From: Talinum fruticosum
Lineage: Eukaryota; Streptophyta; Magnoliopsida; Caryophyllales; Talinaceae
Assembly (NCBI GenBank): GCA_021018815.1
Contig: JAITYX010000040.1
Span: forward strand, 4,146,501-4,210,500
Length of the DNA: 64,000 nt
Direction: 5' to 3'
In this document: piece after piece, positions 45,401-57,099 of the stretch
Numbering within the stretch: the first letter of the stretch is position 1
How the letters are laid out: every line of letters starts with the position of its first letter
Notes under the pieces: generated by a model
What the model was told of the DNA's origin: nothing
Database searches by the model: none
The model's input: only the letters and a program-made list of their open reading frames with translations
Made by a program: the position numbers and the translations under genes

Positions 45401-47401
45401 GCTTATAGAATTTTCAATAAGAGAACTAACAAAGTGGAAGAAACTATCCACGTTGTCTTTGATGAGATTGACCATGGCAGGACAAGTGAATCCACCTTCT
45501 TAGATCTTAAGCTCAACAGAGATGAAGTTGATATTGTTGAAACTGTGCTCAAAATGAGTCAAACTAAAAGAACTCGGGTAACTCGGAATGAGCGTACTCA
45601 GAATGAAATGACTCGGAATGAGCAAGTTCAAGAGCCAACTTAGAATATCGAAGAACAAGCCAATACCAAAGTACAACAAGAGCAACCAACTCTAGCTCAG
45701 GCCATTCAACCAACAAATCCGGTAAACCGGAGGACCAGTGAGAGCTTTCAAATATGCACCCAGTCACCCACTCGAGAACATACTTTCGATATCAATAGTG
45801 GGGTAAGAACTCATTTTTGTTTGCAAAATCTGTGTGCATTTTCAGCATTCATATCATTAACCTGAATATGTAGAGGCCATGCAAGAAGAATTAAATCAAT
45901 TGGAAAGAAACCAAGTCCGGACTCCGATCAAATGACCTTTTGACCACCTAGTAATAGGAACCACATGGGTTTTCAAGAACAAACTAGACGAGGGCAGGTT
46001 AGTAGTTAGAAATAAGGCTAGATTAGTTGCTCAGGGATATAACCAAGAAGAGGCAGTTGATTGTGGGAAAACCTTTGCACGTGTTACTAGAATTGAGGCA
46101 ATTAGAATTCTCTTAGCATTTGCATCTAGCATGAACATCAAGCTTTATCAAATGGATGTTAAGTGTGCATTTCTTAATGGTTATATTCAAAAAGAAGTTT
46201 ACGTTGAGCGACCCCCTTGATTTGAAAACTCTCAAATTTCCAAATCATGTTTTAAAGTTGCAAAAGGCATTATATGGTCCGAAATAAGCTCCCAGAGCTT
46301 GGTATGAAAGACTAAGCAGTTTTTGGTTGCAAATGACTTAAAAGAGGTTAGACTGACACAAATCTTTTTACAAAAACCAAGGGGAATGATTTTCTTATCA
46401 GTCATATCTATATTGATGATGTTATATTTGGAGCTACTAATAAAATTATATGCCAAACATTTTCTAGTTAATGAGACAGGGAGTTGCAAATGAGTATGAT
46501 GGGAGAACTCAATTTCTTCCTTGGATTGCAAATCAAGCAAGAAAAGGATGGGATCTATATACATTAATCAAAGTATATAAAGGAGTTATTGAAAAAGTAC
46601 AAGCTACAAGATGTGAAGCATGGAGCAACACCTATGAGTAGCGAGTACAAAACTGGACTCATATAAGAAAGGTAAAGTTGTAGATCAAAAACTTTACAGA
46701 GGTATGATTGGATCTCTACTTTATCTCACATCTAGTAGGCCAGATATCATGTTTAGTGTTTGCCTTTGTGCAAGATTTCAAGTTAAACCAAAGGAATCAC
46801 ATCTCAATGCGGCGAAGAGAGCTTTTAGATATCTTGCGGGAGTTAGACACTTGGTCTCCGGTGCTCGAAAGACTTAGATCTAACCATCACTGGATGCTCA
46901 GATGTTGACTATGCTGGATACAAAGTTGATAAAAAGAGCACATCAAGAGCATACCAATTTATGGGTCAATCACTCATCTTCCGGCATTCAAAGAAGCAAA
47001 ACTCGGTTGCTCTATAAATTGTTGAGGCTGAGTACATTGCATCCGGAGCTTGATGTGCTCAGATTCTTTGGATCAAACAACTCTTAAAGGATCTTGGATT
47101 GTTATTCACATCAATCCCAATCAAGTGTTACAATCAAAGAGCGATCAACATTACTAAGAATCCAGTTTAGCATTCAAAAACGAATCACTTTTGAGGTCGG
47201 TATCATTTTCTTTGAGACCATTCTAAGAAAGGTGATATTGAACTTAAGTTTATTCCTACAAAATTTCAATTAGTCGATATTTTCACAAAACCTCCGAGTA
47301 AAGATCGGTTTTGCTTTATTAGGAATGAGCTTGGTATGTTAATTGCATTATTATCTAAGTTGTTACATGAGTTTTTTCTACTCGATTCTTATATACTTTG
47401 A
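42402..47401 (+). pseudogene. Element D gag-pol (decayed)
   Basis: A copia gag-pol of normal length, with many stops and frameshifts. Gag opens with an ATG at 42402 and keeps 115 codons, including FKGSNFANWMKMVECFLQDY and EEYNRVSAFDTTKEV. The zinc knuckle at about 43262-43310 is damaged (CFECD, then frame loss). In protease the catalytic Asp of DSG is replaced (HGGCSRHM at about 44230). The integrase core at about 44800-44930 has MDLYGE and VDDYSRFT. The linker KFDARSDEGIFTGYSSHRKAY is at 45340-45400. Reverse transcriptase covers about 45950-46660 with YIDD in place of YVDD at 46409-46420. RNase H runs to about 47340. The stop used by the other copies is lost and the frame runs on to 47399-47401. 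RT positions that are TCG or CCG in A2 read as CTA or TTG here. Confidence 0.83.
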
Positions 47402-48170
47402 GTGAATAGCTAATGGATCACCTTCTTCTCCTATTACCCCTGAAAAGAGAACCCCACTTACAAGTTCTCAAGGTTCTCTTTGACATTCTGGAGGGATATG
47501 ATGTTGATCTTTTTCCTTTTATCTTTGAATAGATTTCTTCTGTTCCATCTTATCGAAGAAGACTCTTTGTCCCTTTGGAGCTCTTTCTTTTAGTTGCTTT
47601 TACTCGGTTTGAACTCAAATTTCCTTCGACCCAAACATGTGCCTAGAGCCTACTCGTCTGTTTTGGCAAAGGTGAAATCATAGGCCTTGGATATAAGGAA
47701 ATCCAACCTGGTGTCCGGGTTCACTCCTTAGAATTAGCTCCTCCTTCTCCACCTCAAACTCACACCGGTCGTGAGGTTCCACTTCTTACTACTTGGACCA
47801 TTTATTTCTCTCGCCTGCCCCTTGTATATAACTTCTTTAGAAGGTGGCCACTCGGTTTGTCTCTTTGGTTAAAGAGTTACAAGTAACTCCGGGAATCTTC
47901 CAAGCTTTCTTGCCATTGATGACTCAAGATCGAAAGTCAAGCTCGGACTTAGATCGAGCAGAGTCAAGCCATGATTGCAGAGCTCATAAAGGTTATTAAG
48001 CAACAATAATAGCAAATCCCCCACCTCTAAGAGCAGAGGTCCAAGGTAGCAGAGGACTCAACATCCGAAGAAAAAGGAGAGTTTTTCTAAGTCCGAGTCG
48101 AAGAAGTTGCAGAAGAAAAAGAAGAAGGACAAGGAGAAGCTAAAGGAGAAGTCGAAGAAGAAGGAGAAGG
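47402..48170 (+). pseudogene. Element D extra ORF, first part
   Basis: Corresponds to the accessory ORF of A2 and B, starting further in. It has a counterpart of the GYEVDLFPS segment (GGYDVDLFP-like at about 47490-47515), SLVKELQVTPG at about 47860 and a long Lys/Glu-rich run at 48085-48175. Many stops are present. It is cut at 48170 by the inverted LTR of E. Confidence 0.6.
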
Positions 48171-49574
48171 AGAAGGTTTGCTCTTGGAGAGGTTAAGTCA
48201 CCCTAGAGGGGAGGAGGTGAATAAGGTGATTGAAGATTTTTTGAAAAATACAAACTGTTTCACACACAACAAACTTAGAAACAGATTCGAGTCCGGATTG
48301 AACTCGGAAAGTGAAATAGACAAAGAAGTACGTGGAAACCCTCTAGGGGCTAAAAGCTATGGACAGTGCTAATCCAAGCACCAAGTTAAATCCACTAATT
48401 GAATCCATATTTACAAGGACTGACTCTTTACAAAATTGCTCCCTTAGACCATTCCCATACAAGTTTTCCTAGACTCGAAGTTCCCTTATCTCATTTAGTA
48501 CTTTTTGACTAAGATATCCTTTATAGTTAGGGGCAATTGAGCTGAGTTAACTCTTACATATCAGTCAAGGGAGTTAGAAGAAAGTAGAAAGAGTGTAAGT
48601 AATTATAAGACTCTCTTTACAACTCAAAAAGTAAGAAATACAAAATTGAAGTTATAAAAGCTAGAAGATTCAGTAAGAATAGAAAATGTTAAGTTCCAGC
48701 AATCTTCAAGTCTTGTGGAGTGGCTTCTATTTATACACAGCAAGGCAGAATGACCGTTGAGACTTGTTATGGACCGGTGAGCTTCAATAGACATTGTAAT
48801 AGCTAGTTTGAGTCACTCGTAAAACTATCCATTGAGATGTAATCGTTATGTGGTGATTCTTGGCTCAAAAGATGGTCCATCCCTCTCGGTGGTGACTGAA
48901 ATCTGAGGTGAAACAACAGTTACACTCAATGTTGAGATTTGGAAATAAACAGCCACGATATGGTGTCCGAGCCATGTCCGGAAATAGTGCTTTTCTATCT
49001 CGCTGGTGTTTAACGGCTTGAAACCGGCTACTTTTGTATTTCAAAAGTAGATTAGGCTTGTTTAATCAACCTACAAAAGTAAATCAAAGTTATACTCAAT
49101 GTATATAAATACTTTGGTCCAAGATTAGGTAAAGATAATAATTAATTCAGTGTAATTAAGCACTTAATTATCTTCAGAATTTTCCGATTGTAATATTGTT
49201 TAGGTTCAAATTCCATCTTGAGTCAATCTTGAAAATGATAAAGTTAAAAAGAATAAAATATCATAATACATAAACTTTATCAAGTAAATAATTCTCTACA
49301 AATAAACAAACTTAAAAATTAGAATTAACGTTGTAATTCATTTTCACTTGAAACATAAAGTCAATGCTCGGAATAAACGTGTTTGAGAATTTATTTACTC
49401 AGCTATTGTTCGAGTGGTGTCTAAGTGGGCCGAAACACAGTTAAGAATGTTATGCTCAATGAGTGGTTTCGAGTATGTCAAAACAAGATTAAAACTTAGA
49501 TATAAGTTTTTAAAAGCTTAGAATGACTTAGAATCAAAACCATAAGGAGATAGAGAGTTATAGCTAAGTCTTCG
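48171..49574 (-). repeat. E-type Sirevirus-like LTR, copy 1 (inverted)
   Basis: On the plus strand it starts AGAAGGTTTGCTC (TG changed) and ends AAGTCTTCG (CA changed). It aligns end to end with 51692-53113 but with frequent differences. D's extra ORF resumes directly after it. It therefore behaves like a solo LTR inside D, although no target duplication is visible. Confidence 0.75.
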
Positions 49575-49795
49575 GAGGCTTAAGCGAGTTCACTATGAGG
49601 TTAAGGGGGATAAAGAACCTACGGTGATCTCTTCCGATCACACTTAGTCCGCCTCGGAAGAGGCTGGTGATGTTGGCCAGTCTAATGCCCCTACCATAGA
49701 ACCACAACTCTGTGGCGGCATTTGCTCACGATGAAGAAGAAGTTGAGGAGATCTCTTCCGAGTTAGTTATTGAGTCTCCGGACATATGGGGTTAA
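49575..49795 (+). pseudogene. Element D extra ORF, second part
   Basis: A plus-strand reading gives KGDKEPTVISSDHT, then EEAGDVGQSN, then EEEVEEISSELVIESPD. The acidic composition is like the matching part of the A2 and B extra ORFs. The first ~75 bases recur at 53114-53190. It ends abruptly against minus-strand protease sequence of E. Confidence 0.55.
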
Positions 49796-51632
49796 TAGCC
49801 ACCTGTCTAAATACCAGTGACCCTTTAATATCTAAGTCACCTGCAACACGTAAACAAATAGTAACTTGTCTTTACCGTGGTTGTTCTCCGAGGAAGAGCA
49901 CTTTTGGGTACCCAAATTTAAATGATTTTAGGTTTGATCCGATTTAAGTCTTCCTTTTAGAAAACTAAGTCTATGTCTCTTTTCTTTGAAAACCTTTCTT
50001 TTGGTAAACAGGTTGAGATGGCTTTTTCCTATAAACCGGTCTATGCTCAGTCCCTTTTCCATGTGAATGAATGGGACCATGCTCAGCCTTTCGAACTTTA
50101 CGGTTCTAGAATCAGCTTTGAAAAAATTTGAGTAGGAATTAGATTTATCTTTCGTATTATAACCAAGACCCTTTTTCCTTACAAGACACACTAAAAGCTA
50201 AGTAAAAGATTAAGGTTTTTCTGTCGTTGAGTGAGTTCTAAAACTAGCTCTTGAGACTCATTGAGCTTCGTTTCAGCTTGCTCATTTTCTATTCTAAGGC
50301 ACTCAAACTCAGTCTCATTGTCTTGAGCACTCGGTCTCATTGTCTTCAAGCACTAGTCTTAAGTACTTTTAGATTTTGTCTTAACTTTTCTAAATCATTT
50401 TTCAAAACAAGTACTCTCAGTAGTAAGAGACTCAAGTTGTTCTTTGAAATCAAAAGAGTCAAAATTGGACTTTTCTTCCAAAGTAAAGATGTATCTAGCA
50501 AGATCAAGTTTGGAAAACATAAGGAAGTATTCAATAACCTCATGAGCACTTGTTTCCTTAGCATCCGAGTTGTCATTGTCTTACTCGGATCCAGCTTCCG
50601 AGTCTATCGAGTAGACACTTTGAGTCATTAGAATAATCATCCTCTCATGAGTCATCATCGCTCCAGGTAGCTACCATAGCTCGTTTCTTCTTTTTGTTCT
50701 TCTTTCGCTTTGGATAGTCCTTAACTATGTGCTCCTTGCTGCCACACTCAAAGCAACCAGAGTTCTTAGTAAAAGACAACTTAAAAGGGGATGAATATTT
50801 ACCTTTCTTATCTTTCTTGTAGAACTCCGTCTTCGACCTCTTTTCCCACTTTTTGTACTTCATCATCTTCTTGAAGCCTCGGGCAATGAGTGCCATGGGA
50901 TCCTCTTCTAAATCTGAGGAGCTCGGACTTTTTGTCTACTTTTGAGGCATTAAGTGCCATGTTTCTTTTAATGCTGACCTCGACATCCTCTTCGTCTAGG
51001 TGCAACTCATGAGTATGTAGCTTTCCAATAACCTCATCCGGCTTCGATCCGAGCTACTTCGATTGCTTGTCACATTGGGACCCCATCTCCTCTTTGGTGG
51101 ACTTCTCAAAATTTTTCTGACCATTCTTCATGAGAGATCTTTCTACCTAGAGATTTGAGGTTGTTGGTAATCTTAGTGAAATGAGCATACATTTGAGTGA
51201 TGTTCTCCTTAGGCTCCATTCTAAATAATCGATACTTGTGAAGATATTGACTTATCTTTGCTTGCTTCACTTGGCTAGTTCCTTCATAGGTGTTAACCAA
51301 GTGTATCCCACACATCTTTGGCTATGTCACAGGCTGATACTCTGTAGTATTCTTCGAGCCGATAACACACATCGAGTGTTCATATGAAGTTTTTCCTGAA
51401 CTTCTCATTCTCTTCAACGGTGTACTTTGACTTTTCTTTAGGCACAAATCTTGCTCCTTCTGTCCTCAATGGTATAAAGTTTCCATTCTTGATGATGTTC
51501 ATACTTCTTCATCATTGTCCAAGTAGAATGCATTCCATCATCTTCTTCCGAGTGTGCAAAGTTTGACCCCTTGAACTTGGGTGGTCCGGTGGATGATCTT
51601 CGTTCATTAAACTCTCAATTATTCTAAGGCAT
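49796..51632 (-). pseudogene. E protease and gag fragment (decayed)
   Basis: Minus-strand copia gag with the start of protease. The gag start at 51630-51632 is followed at once by stops. Downstream are QAKISQYLHKYRLFRMEPKENIT at about 51210-51280 and a long basic stretch. The zinc knuckle at about 50715-50760 reads CFECGSKEHIVKDY, with the last Cys changed to Tyr. The coiled-coil-like region is at about 50400-50580. The protease part ends at the junction near 49796, before the catalytic site can be placed with certainty. Integrase, RT and RNase H are absent. Confidence 0.75.
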
Positions 51633-51676
51633 ATGATCTTTACACCTTTGGATTGTGAGATCCTCTTGAAAGGCTA

Positions 51677-51689
51677 GTCTGTGATACCA
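51677..51689 (-). other. Primer binding site of E
   Basis: The minus strand reads TGGTATCACAGAC, a recognisable initiator-Met-type site with an A/C change, two bases inside the LTR. Confidence 0.7.
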
Positions 51690-51691
51690 AT

Positions 51692-53113
51692 TGAAGGTTT
51701 TCTCTTGGAAAGGTTAAGTCATATTAGCGGCGGGTGAATAGGGTGATGGAAGATTTTTCTAAAAATACAAATTGTTTTGCACGAGAACAAACTTAGAAAC
51801 AGATTATGAGTCTCTATTGAATTTAGAAAAGGAAATACACAAACAAGTACGTGGAAACCCTTATGGTGTAGAAAATAATGGACTGTGCTAATCACAGCAC
51901 CAAGTTAAATCCACTAATTAAATCCATAATTACAAGGACTCGACTCTTGACATAATTGTTCCCTTAGACAATTCCCTTACACGTTTTCCTCGACTCAAAA
52001 GTTCCCTTATCTAATCTAGTACTTCGTAATCGTGATACCCTATACAATCAGATGCAACCGAGTTGAGTTAACCCTTACGGCTCGGTTAAGGGACTTTGAA
52101 AAAGTACAAAGAGTATAAGTAATTACAAGACTTTCTTTATAACTCGTAAAGTAAGAAGTATAGAGTTAAAGTTGTAAAAGCTAGAAGATTGAGTAAGAGT
52201 ATAATATGTTCGGTTCCAGCAATCTTCAAGTCTTGTGGAGTTGCTTCTATTTATATATAGCAAGGGAGAATGACCGTTAAGACTTGTTCTAGACTGATGA
52301 GCTTTAATGGCCGTTGTAACGGCTAGTCTAAGTCACTAAAAAAGATTCGTTGAGAGGTGATCATTGTGTGGTGGTTCTTGGCTCAAAATATTGTCCATCC
52401 CTCTGGTGGTGATTGAAATATGGGATGGAAACAACCATTAGACTCAAAGTGATGTTTTCCAGATTTGGAAACAATCAACCATAACACGTTGTCCGAGCCA
52501 TGTCTAGAAATAGTGCTTTTTCTCTGCTGGTGTTTAACAGCTAAAACCAGCTACTTTTGTATTTTAAAAGTAGATTAAGCTTGTTTAATCAACCTACAAA
52601 AGCAAATCAAAGTGATACTCAAAGTATAAAAATACTTTGGTCGCAGATTAGGTAAAGATAATAATTAATTCAAAGTAATTAAGAACTTAATTATCTTCAG
52701 TCTAAAAGAAAGGAATTTTTGAGTCTAATATTCATTAGGTTCAAATTTCATCTTCAATCAATCCTTAAAATGATCAAATCAAAAAGAATAAAATATTAGA
52801 ATGCATAAACTTGGTCAAGTAAATTATTCTCAGTAAATAGACCCACTTAAAAATTAGAATTAATGATGTAATTTATTTTCACTTGAAACATGAAGTCGAG
52901 TGCTCATAATAAACATGTTTGAGAATTAATTTACTCAGCCATTGATCCGAGTCGTGTTTGAATGGATCGAAACACATTTAAGAATGTTATGCTTGATGAG
53001 TGGTTTCTGAGTGGCTCGAAACAGGATGAAAACTTAGATATGAGTTTTTATAAGCTTAGAATGACTTATAATTAAAAACCATAGAGAGATAGAGAGTTAT
53101 ACCTAAGTCTTCA
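51692..53113 (-). repeat. E-type Sirevirus-like LTR, copy 2 (5' LTR of E)
   Basis: On the plus strand it runs from TGAAGGTTTTCTC to AAGTCTTCA, 1422 bp. It is followed by the same flank as copy 1 (49575-49645) rather than by unrelated sequence. Confidence 0.8.
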
Positions 53114-53190
53114 AAGGCTGAAACAGTTCATTCGAGAGGGTAAAGGCAACAAAGAACCCGAGATGATCTCTTCGATCACACTTAGTTGTT
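53114..53190 (+). repeat. Second copy of the D extra-ORF flank
   Basis: About 77 bases that match 49575-49645 (GGCTGAAAC/GGCTTAAGC, AAAGAACC, GATCTCTTC, GATCACACTTAGT). The match stops at 53190. Confidence 0.75.
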
Positions 53191-53668
53191 AGGAATAACT
53201 ACTACTATAGTTGAGTCACCCCACCCTTAGGCTAGGTTCCATCATTTGTTATCAAAGCTTAAAATATCCATAAAGCACTAAACTAAGCAATTTAAGTAAA
53301 AACCGAGCCCAGCCTAAACCAGGCGATAACCTAGCTAGCGCCGATCAATGCCCGATGAATGGCATGATGACCGGGCCTAGCTCGGTCATCAGCTCTCTCT
53401 CTTTTCCATGTTTGGTTATTTTTTTGGGCAGTCCATTATTCATAATTATGATGTTTTAAGTGAGCGGTGTAAAATAAAAATGAAGCATAAAAGTGAGCAT
53501 AATAATTGCTTTTCACTTTATTGACAATAAAGGATAAGCCTACTACTTATTGGAGTACATAACTAAAGGGGAAATAACAAGTATAAAACTTTAAAAATTA
53601 AACATTTCAAAGGGGCACAACAATGATCCCGAAATAAATTCTTCCTAATCCTAAACCCTAGTCTATTT
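53191..53668. other. Non-coding stretch
   Basis: AT-rich with no frame or repeat I could match elsewhere in the window. A short inverted CGGGCCTAGCTCGG sits at about 53372. Confidence 0.4.
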
Positions 53669-53953
53669 TTACTTTCTTCCCCTTTGACTCACTTGACTCA
53701 GTTGCATCTCCTTGGTTTGTTTCTTAAGTTCTTTAATCGTACGAGCCCTTTTCTCTTCTTCTTCTTTAGCCTCCTCTCCTCTTCTACGGACCCTTTCATC
53801 AACTAGCGGGACCATTTTATGGATTTGTAAAGGAGCAGCAATAGGAGCATCCCTTCTTTGGTCACGTTCTTGAGCCCTTAGTGTCTTATGCTTTGCGGGA
53901 TCAAATTCTTTTATCCATTCTAGATAAAATTTAGAGACATCTTCGGATCGCTC
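53669..53953 (-). pseudogene. Unknown charged, coiled-coil-like open frame (fragment)
   Basis: An open minus-strand frame of 95 codons with no stop from 53953 down to a TAA at 53669. It has no start codon at its head; a stop precedes it. It reads FYLEWIKEFDPAKH, then a strongly Arg/Glu/Lys-rich tail (EEAKEEEEKRARTIKELK) that would form a coiled coil. The frame in front (about 54000-54130) has fragments such as KTSMHILDRFLWQMGRYIT in another frame. I do not recognise the family. A transposon-encoded accessory protein is the most likely source, given the surroundings. Confidence 0.3.
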
Positions 53954-54205
53954 TTATACAAGCTTGTTCAACCACAACAAGTTCATCTAGCATTTACTCT
54001 AGGACTTGACCCACCTAACGCTACCTAGCACATTAAATGAGGCAAGAGGTATGTAATGTACCGACCCATTTGCCACAAGAAACGATCCAGGATGTGCATA
54101 CTAGTTTTAAATCCCACCAAACCTACATAAGGAGTAGCAATAACCGCATCCATTAGACAGTAAGGCATGAAAACATCTAAATGCCACATTTCATGAATTT
54201 GCTTC

Positions 54206-55394
54206 GATCCTCGTAATGTAAGGTTGGGTTTATGTATTGATGGCTTTTCACCATTTTGCCATTTTCGACAAACGTACTCCCGCTAGCCGGTTATTATGAC
54301 GCCATACAATTTGCCACCATGGAAGTGCATCAAAAAATAGTTCATGTTCATTGCACTTCTAATTCCTGGTCCGAAGAATCCAAAACGGAATTTGGATATA
54401 TACATGCAACCTCTTATAGAGGAACTAGTCCAATTGTGGGAGGATTGAATAATGACGTATGATGTGTCATTGAGGAAAAATTTCCTAATGAGGGTCTCCT
54501 TATTTGGAATGTGAGTGACTTCCCAGCGTATGACATTCTATCGGGTGGGATGACTGCTGGTAAATTACCATGTCCTTATTGTACGAAGAAAACAAAATCA
54601 TCCAGGCTAACCCATGGAAACAAGCAACCATCGTTTCATTGCCATCGACGATTTCTACCAATGAATCACAAGTTCGGAGTAATAGAACTTCATTTTACAA
54701 AAATAGATAAGAACATGATTAGCCACCCCCATTATTAACGAGAGAGGATGTTTGGAATTGTATTTCATAATTGTCGAAGACCTTATATCACAAAGGCAAA
54801 GGGGACGGGTATGGAGAATGTCACAATTGGTCAAGATGTAACATATTCTAGGAACTTCCGTATTGGAAGAACTTATTAATTCGATATAACCTTGATGTCA
54901 TGCACATTGAGAAGAGGTGTTCGAGCAAGTTTTGAACATAGCAATGAATGTTAAGAAAAAACAAAAGATAACTTGAATGCTATAAAGGACATGTCTATTC
55001 ATTGTAAGCATAGGAAACTTGATGTCCGAGTGGTAGAGGTTGGTGGAGGAAGTCGAGAGAGGTCATGTTGAATACTGCATGTGTTGAGCAAAGAACAACG
55101 TAAAGTGTTATGTGAATGGGTGCGTAATTTGAAGTTCTCATATGGTTATGCCTCTAGCTTTAGTAGGTGTATGGATATGAAGAATCATAACATGAAAAAC
55201 CATGATTGTCATGTTTTCATGCAATAACTGTTACCTATGGCTTTCGGGGCACTCTTACCTACCAACGTATGTAAAGTTCTACCTAAGTTGAGTCATTCTT
55301 TCGAGATTTGTGCTCCTCTAAGTTGCATGTTGAGGACATTGCCCGGTTAGAGAAAAATATTCTTGAAATACTATACAAGGTTGATGTAATTTAA
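54206..55394 (+). pseudogene. CACTA (En/Spm) TNP2-type transposase fossil
   Basis: This is the transposase of a CACTA DNA transposon (Transposase_21 family). From 54206 one frame reads DPRNVRLGLCIDGFSPF, then PVIMTPYNLPPWKC, FMFIALLIPGPKNPK and MQPLIEELVQLWED, broken by three stops. A second frame (54500-54710) gives VSDFPAYDILSGG, CPYC and HRRFLP. Later come MHIEK at about 54898, KTKDNLNA, MKNHDCHVFMQ at about 55190-55225 and DIARLEKNILEILYKVD up to the stop at 55392-55394. The order of blocks is exactly that of the family. The N-terminal part, the C-terminal part and terminal repeats are not visible. Stops at TGG and CAG/CAA equivalents fit decay by deamination. Confidence 0.82.
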
Positions 55395-55414
55395 TACGGT
55401 GTAATGTAATTAAT

Positions 55415-56462
55415 TATGTAATGTAATTAGGTATGCAATGTAATGGGACAATAATTACGAGTGTCATGTTTGGTTATATAAAAAGATTAATGTAATCACA
55501 AAGGTAATGGATTATTTCAATGGCAAAAAATATTAATTAAATTAGTGTGGTAGAGATAAATGTTATCTAAATAAAAATTTGAGCTACATTTTATGTTTTG
55601 AGTTTTTTAAATATTTTTTTATTAGATAATCAATTTTATTTTTTTCATTGTAAATATCAACTATATTATTGTAATGGCAATAAATGTCGTAATAAAGATA
55701 AATATCATCCACATGAAAGCATTCTGAATTCGAAATAATATTTGAGATGTTTTAATCTTTTATATCGTATTTTGTAATTTTAAAATTTTTGTGAAAAAAA
55801 GATCAACTGGATTATTCTAATGGCGATAAATGTTTGTCGTAGTGAAAAGAAATGTTATCCAAATAAAAAAATTTGAAAATCTAAATTGATATTTGAGCTT
55901 TTTTATCTCTCTTCTATCATATAATTCAGTTTTGAATTTTTTCATTGATAAAAAATATAAATTTAAATAATTTTGTTGATGATAAATATTTATCGAATTA
56001 AAGATAAATGTTAACAAGTAAAACATTTTGATCTAAAAATTTTAATTTAAGCTTCTTTTATCTTTTTAATAGAATAATTAAATTTTGAATCCAAAATGTT
56101 GAAATTGAATTTTTTCTTAATGACCAACCAATCATATCATATATTAGGATAATAGAAAAAGGAAATCAAGTTCCTTCTCAAATGGATGAATTTTTGCTTG
56201 CCAAAAAGGAGGGAGAAAAAGATATGAAATAGAGAGAGAGAGAGAGAGAGAGAAGCATAATTATTGCATGTATATTAAAATTTAATTATAAGGATGAATG
56301 CAATCATGATTGTTTATTGAATATCTAATTAATTGTAATTGCATATATAGAGGTTAATGTGATTACAATGAAATTTTGATTGCGTTATAAAATTGTAACC
56401 AAATATGGTAATGTAATAATCATTATCAATTTGGTTACATTACCACTTTAATTACATCCAAC
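55415..56462 (+). repeat. MITE-like repeat, copy 1
   Basis: About 1.05 kb, AT-rich, non-coding, alignable along its length with 59291-60357. Shared landmarks are TGTAATTAGGTA, AATGTAATGGGACAATAATTAC and AAAGATAAATGTTA. The closing block is ATTACATTACCACTT...AATTACATCCAACC. The 3' end reversed (TTTGGTTGGATGTAAT) resembles the start of copy 2, as for terminal inverted repeats. The 5' terminus is missing. Confidence 0.65.
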
Positions 56463-56498
56463 CAAATATACCTTAGCTTTACGATTTTAGCGTTCTTA

Positions 56499-56564
56499 GA
56501 TGTTGTCTGTCTTGCATACTAGGCTGTTAACTTTGATGTTGTCTGTCTTGCATACTAGGTTGTT
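56499..56564 (+). repeat. 36-bp-period direct duplication
   Basis: GATGTTGTCTGTCTTGCATA and the following ~10 bases occur at 56499-56528 and again at 56535-56564, differing at one or two places. Confidence 0.85.
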
Positions 56565-57099
56565 GTGCCCCTTCTGACTTACTACTGTTTTTTTTTTTAA
56601 GCTAATGTTAATTGTTACTATGATTTAATACTTCTGCAATTATATTTGAAAATTTTCAACACACAAAAATATTTTTTAAAATTTTTTTGGTAGATCTCTT
56701 GAAATCGATATTTCTACTAGTAGAAATACTGGTAAGGGTAAAACTGTCTAGATCATAATATTTCTATGCCCCCGCAAAAGTGAGATTGACACTGAAAATT
56801 AAAATTTAAAAGGACACAATAACATTGAAAAATAAGAGGATTAAAATGTCACTATATTTTTGAAAATATCAAGAATGTCACTTAAGAGGTTTTGCTCCTA
56901 TGAATGCCATTAATTTTTAAAGGTAAAAATTATCACTGCCATCGGGTACAACAGGTAAGTGAATAAAAACAGCTCTATCTTATTAAATTAAATCCAGCAA
57001 ATGAATTTTGGATGAACAAATGAAAATGCAGCAAATAAAAATAAAAAAATTAAAGACACACTCTCTCTCTCTTTCGGAAAATTCTAATGTACTCTTGGA
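56565..57099. other. AT-rich stretch without a gene
   Basis: Only short frames on both strands, with T- and A-runs. Nothing is recognised. Confidence 0.45.

Larger units (their letters stand above)
41222..49795 (+). mobile_element. Sirevirus-like element D, 5'-truncated and interrupted by E
   Basis: A plus-strand copia element with a truncated 5' LTR (41222-42330), primer site, gag-pol 42402-47401 and an extra ORF split as 47402-48170 and 49575-49795 around an inverted LTR. No 3' LTR is seen. LTR and protein sequences are closer to E and F than to A2 and B, so D/E/F look like a second, older subfamily. Confidence 0.78.

Noticed and set aside
54256..54462. Plus-strand frame of 68 codons starting with ATG
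   Set aside because: The CACTA transposase motifs (DGFSPF, PYNLPPW, PLIEEL) are in a different frame over the same bases, so this one is a shadow.
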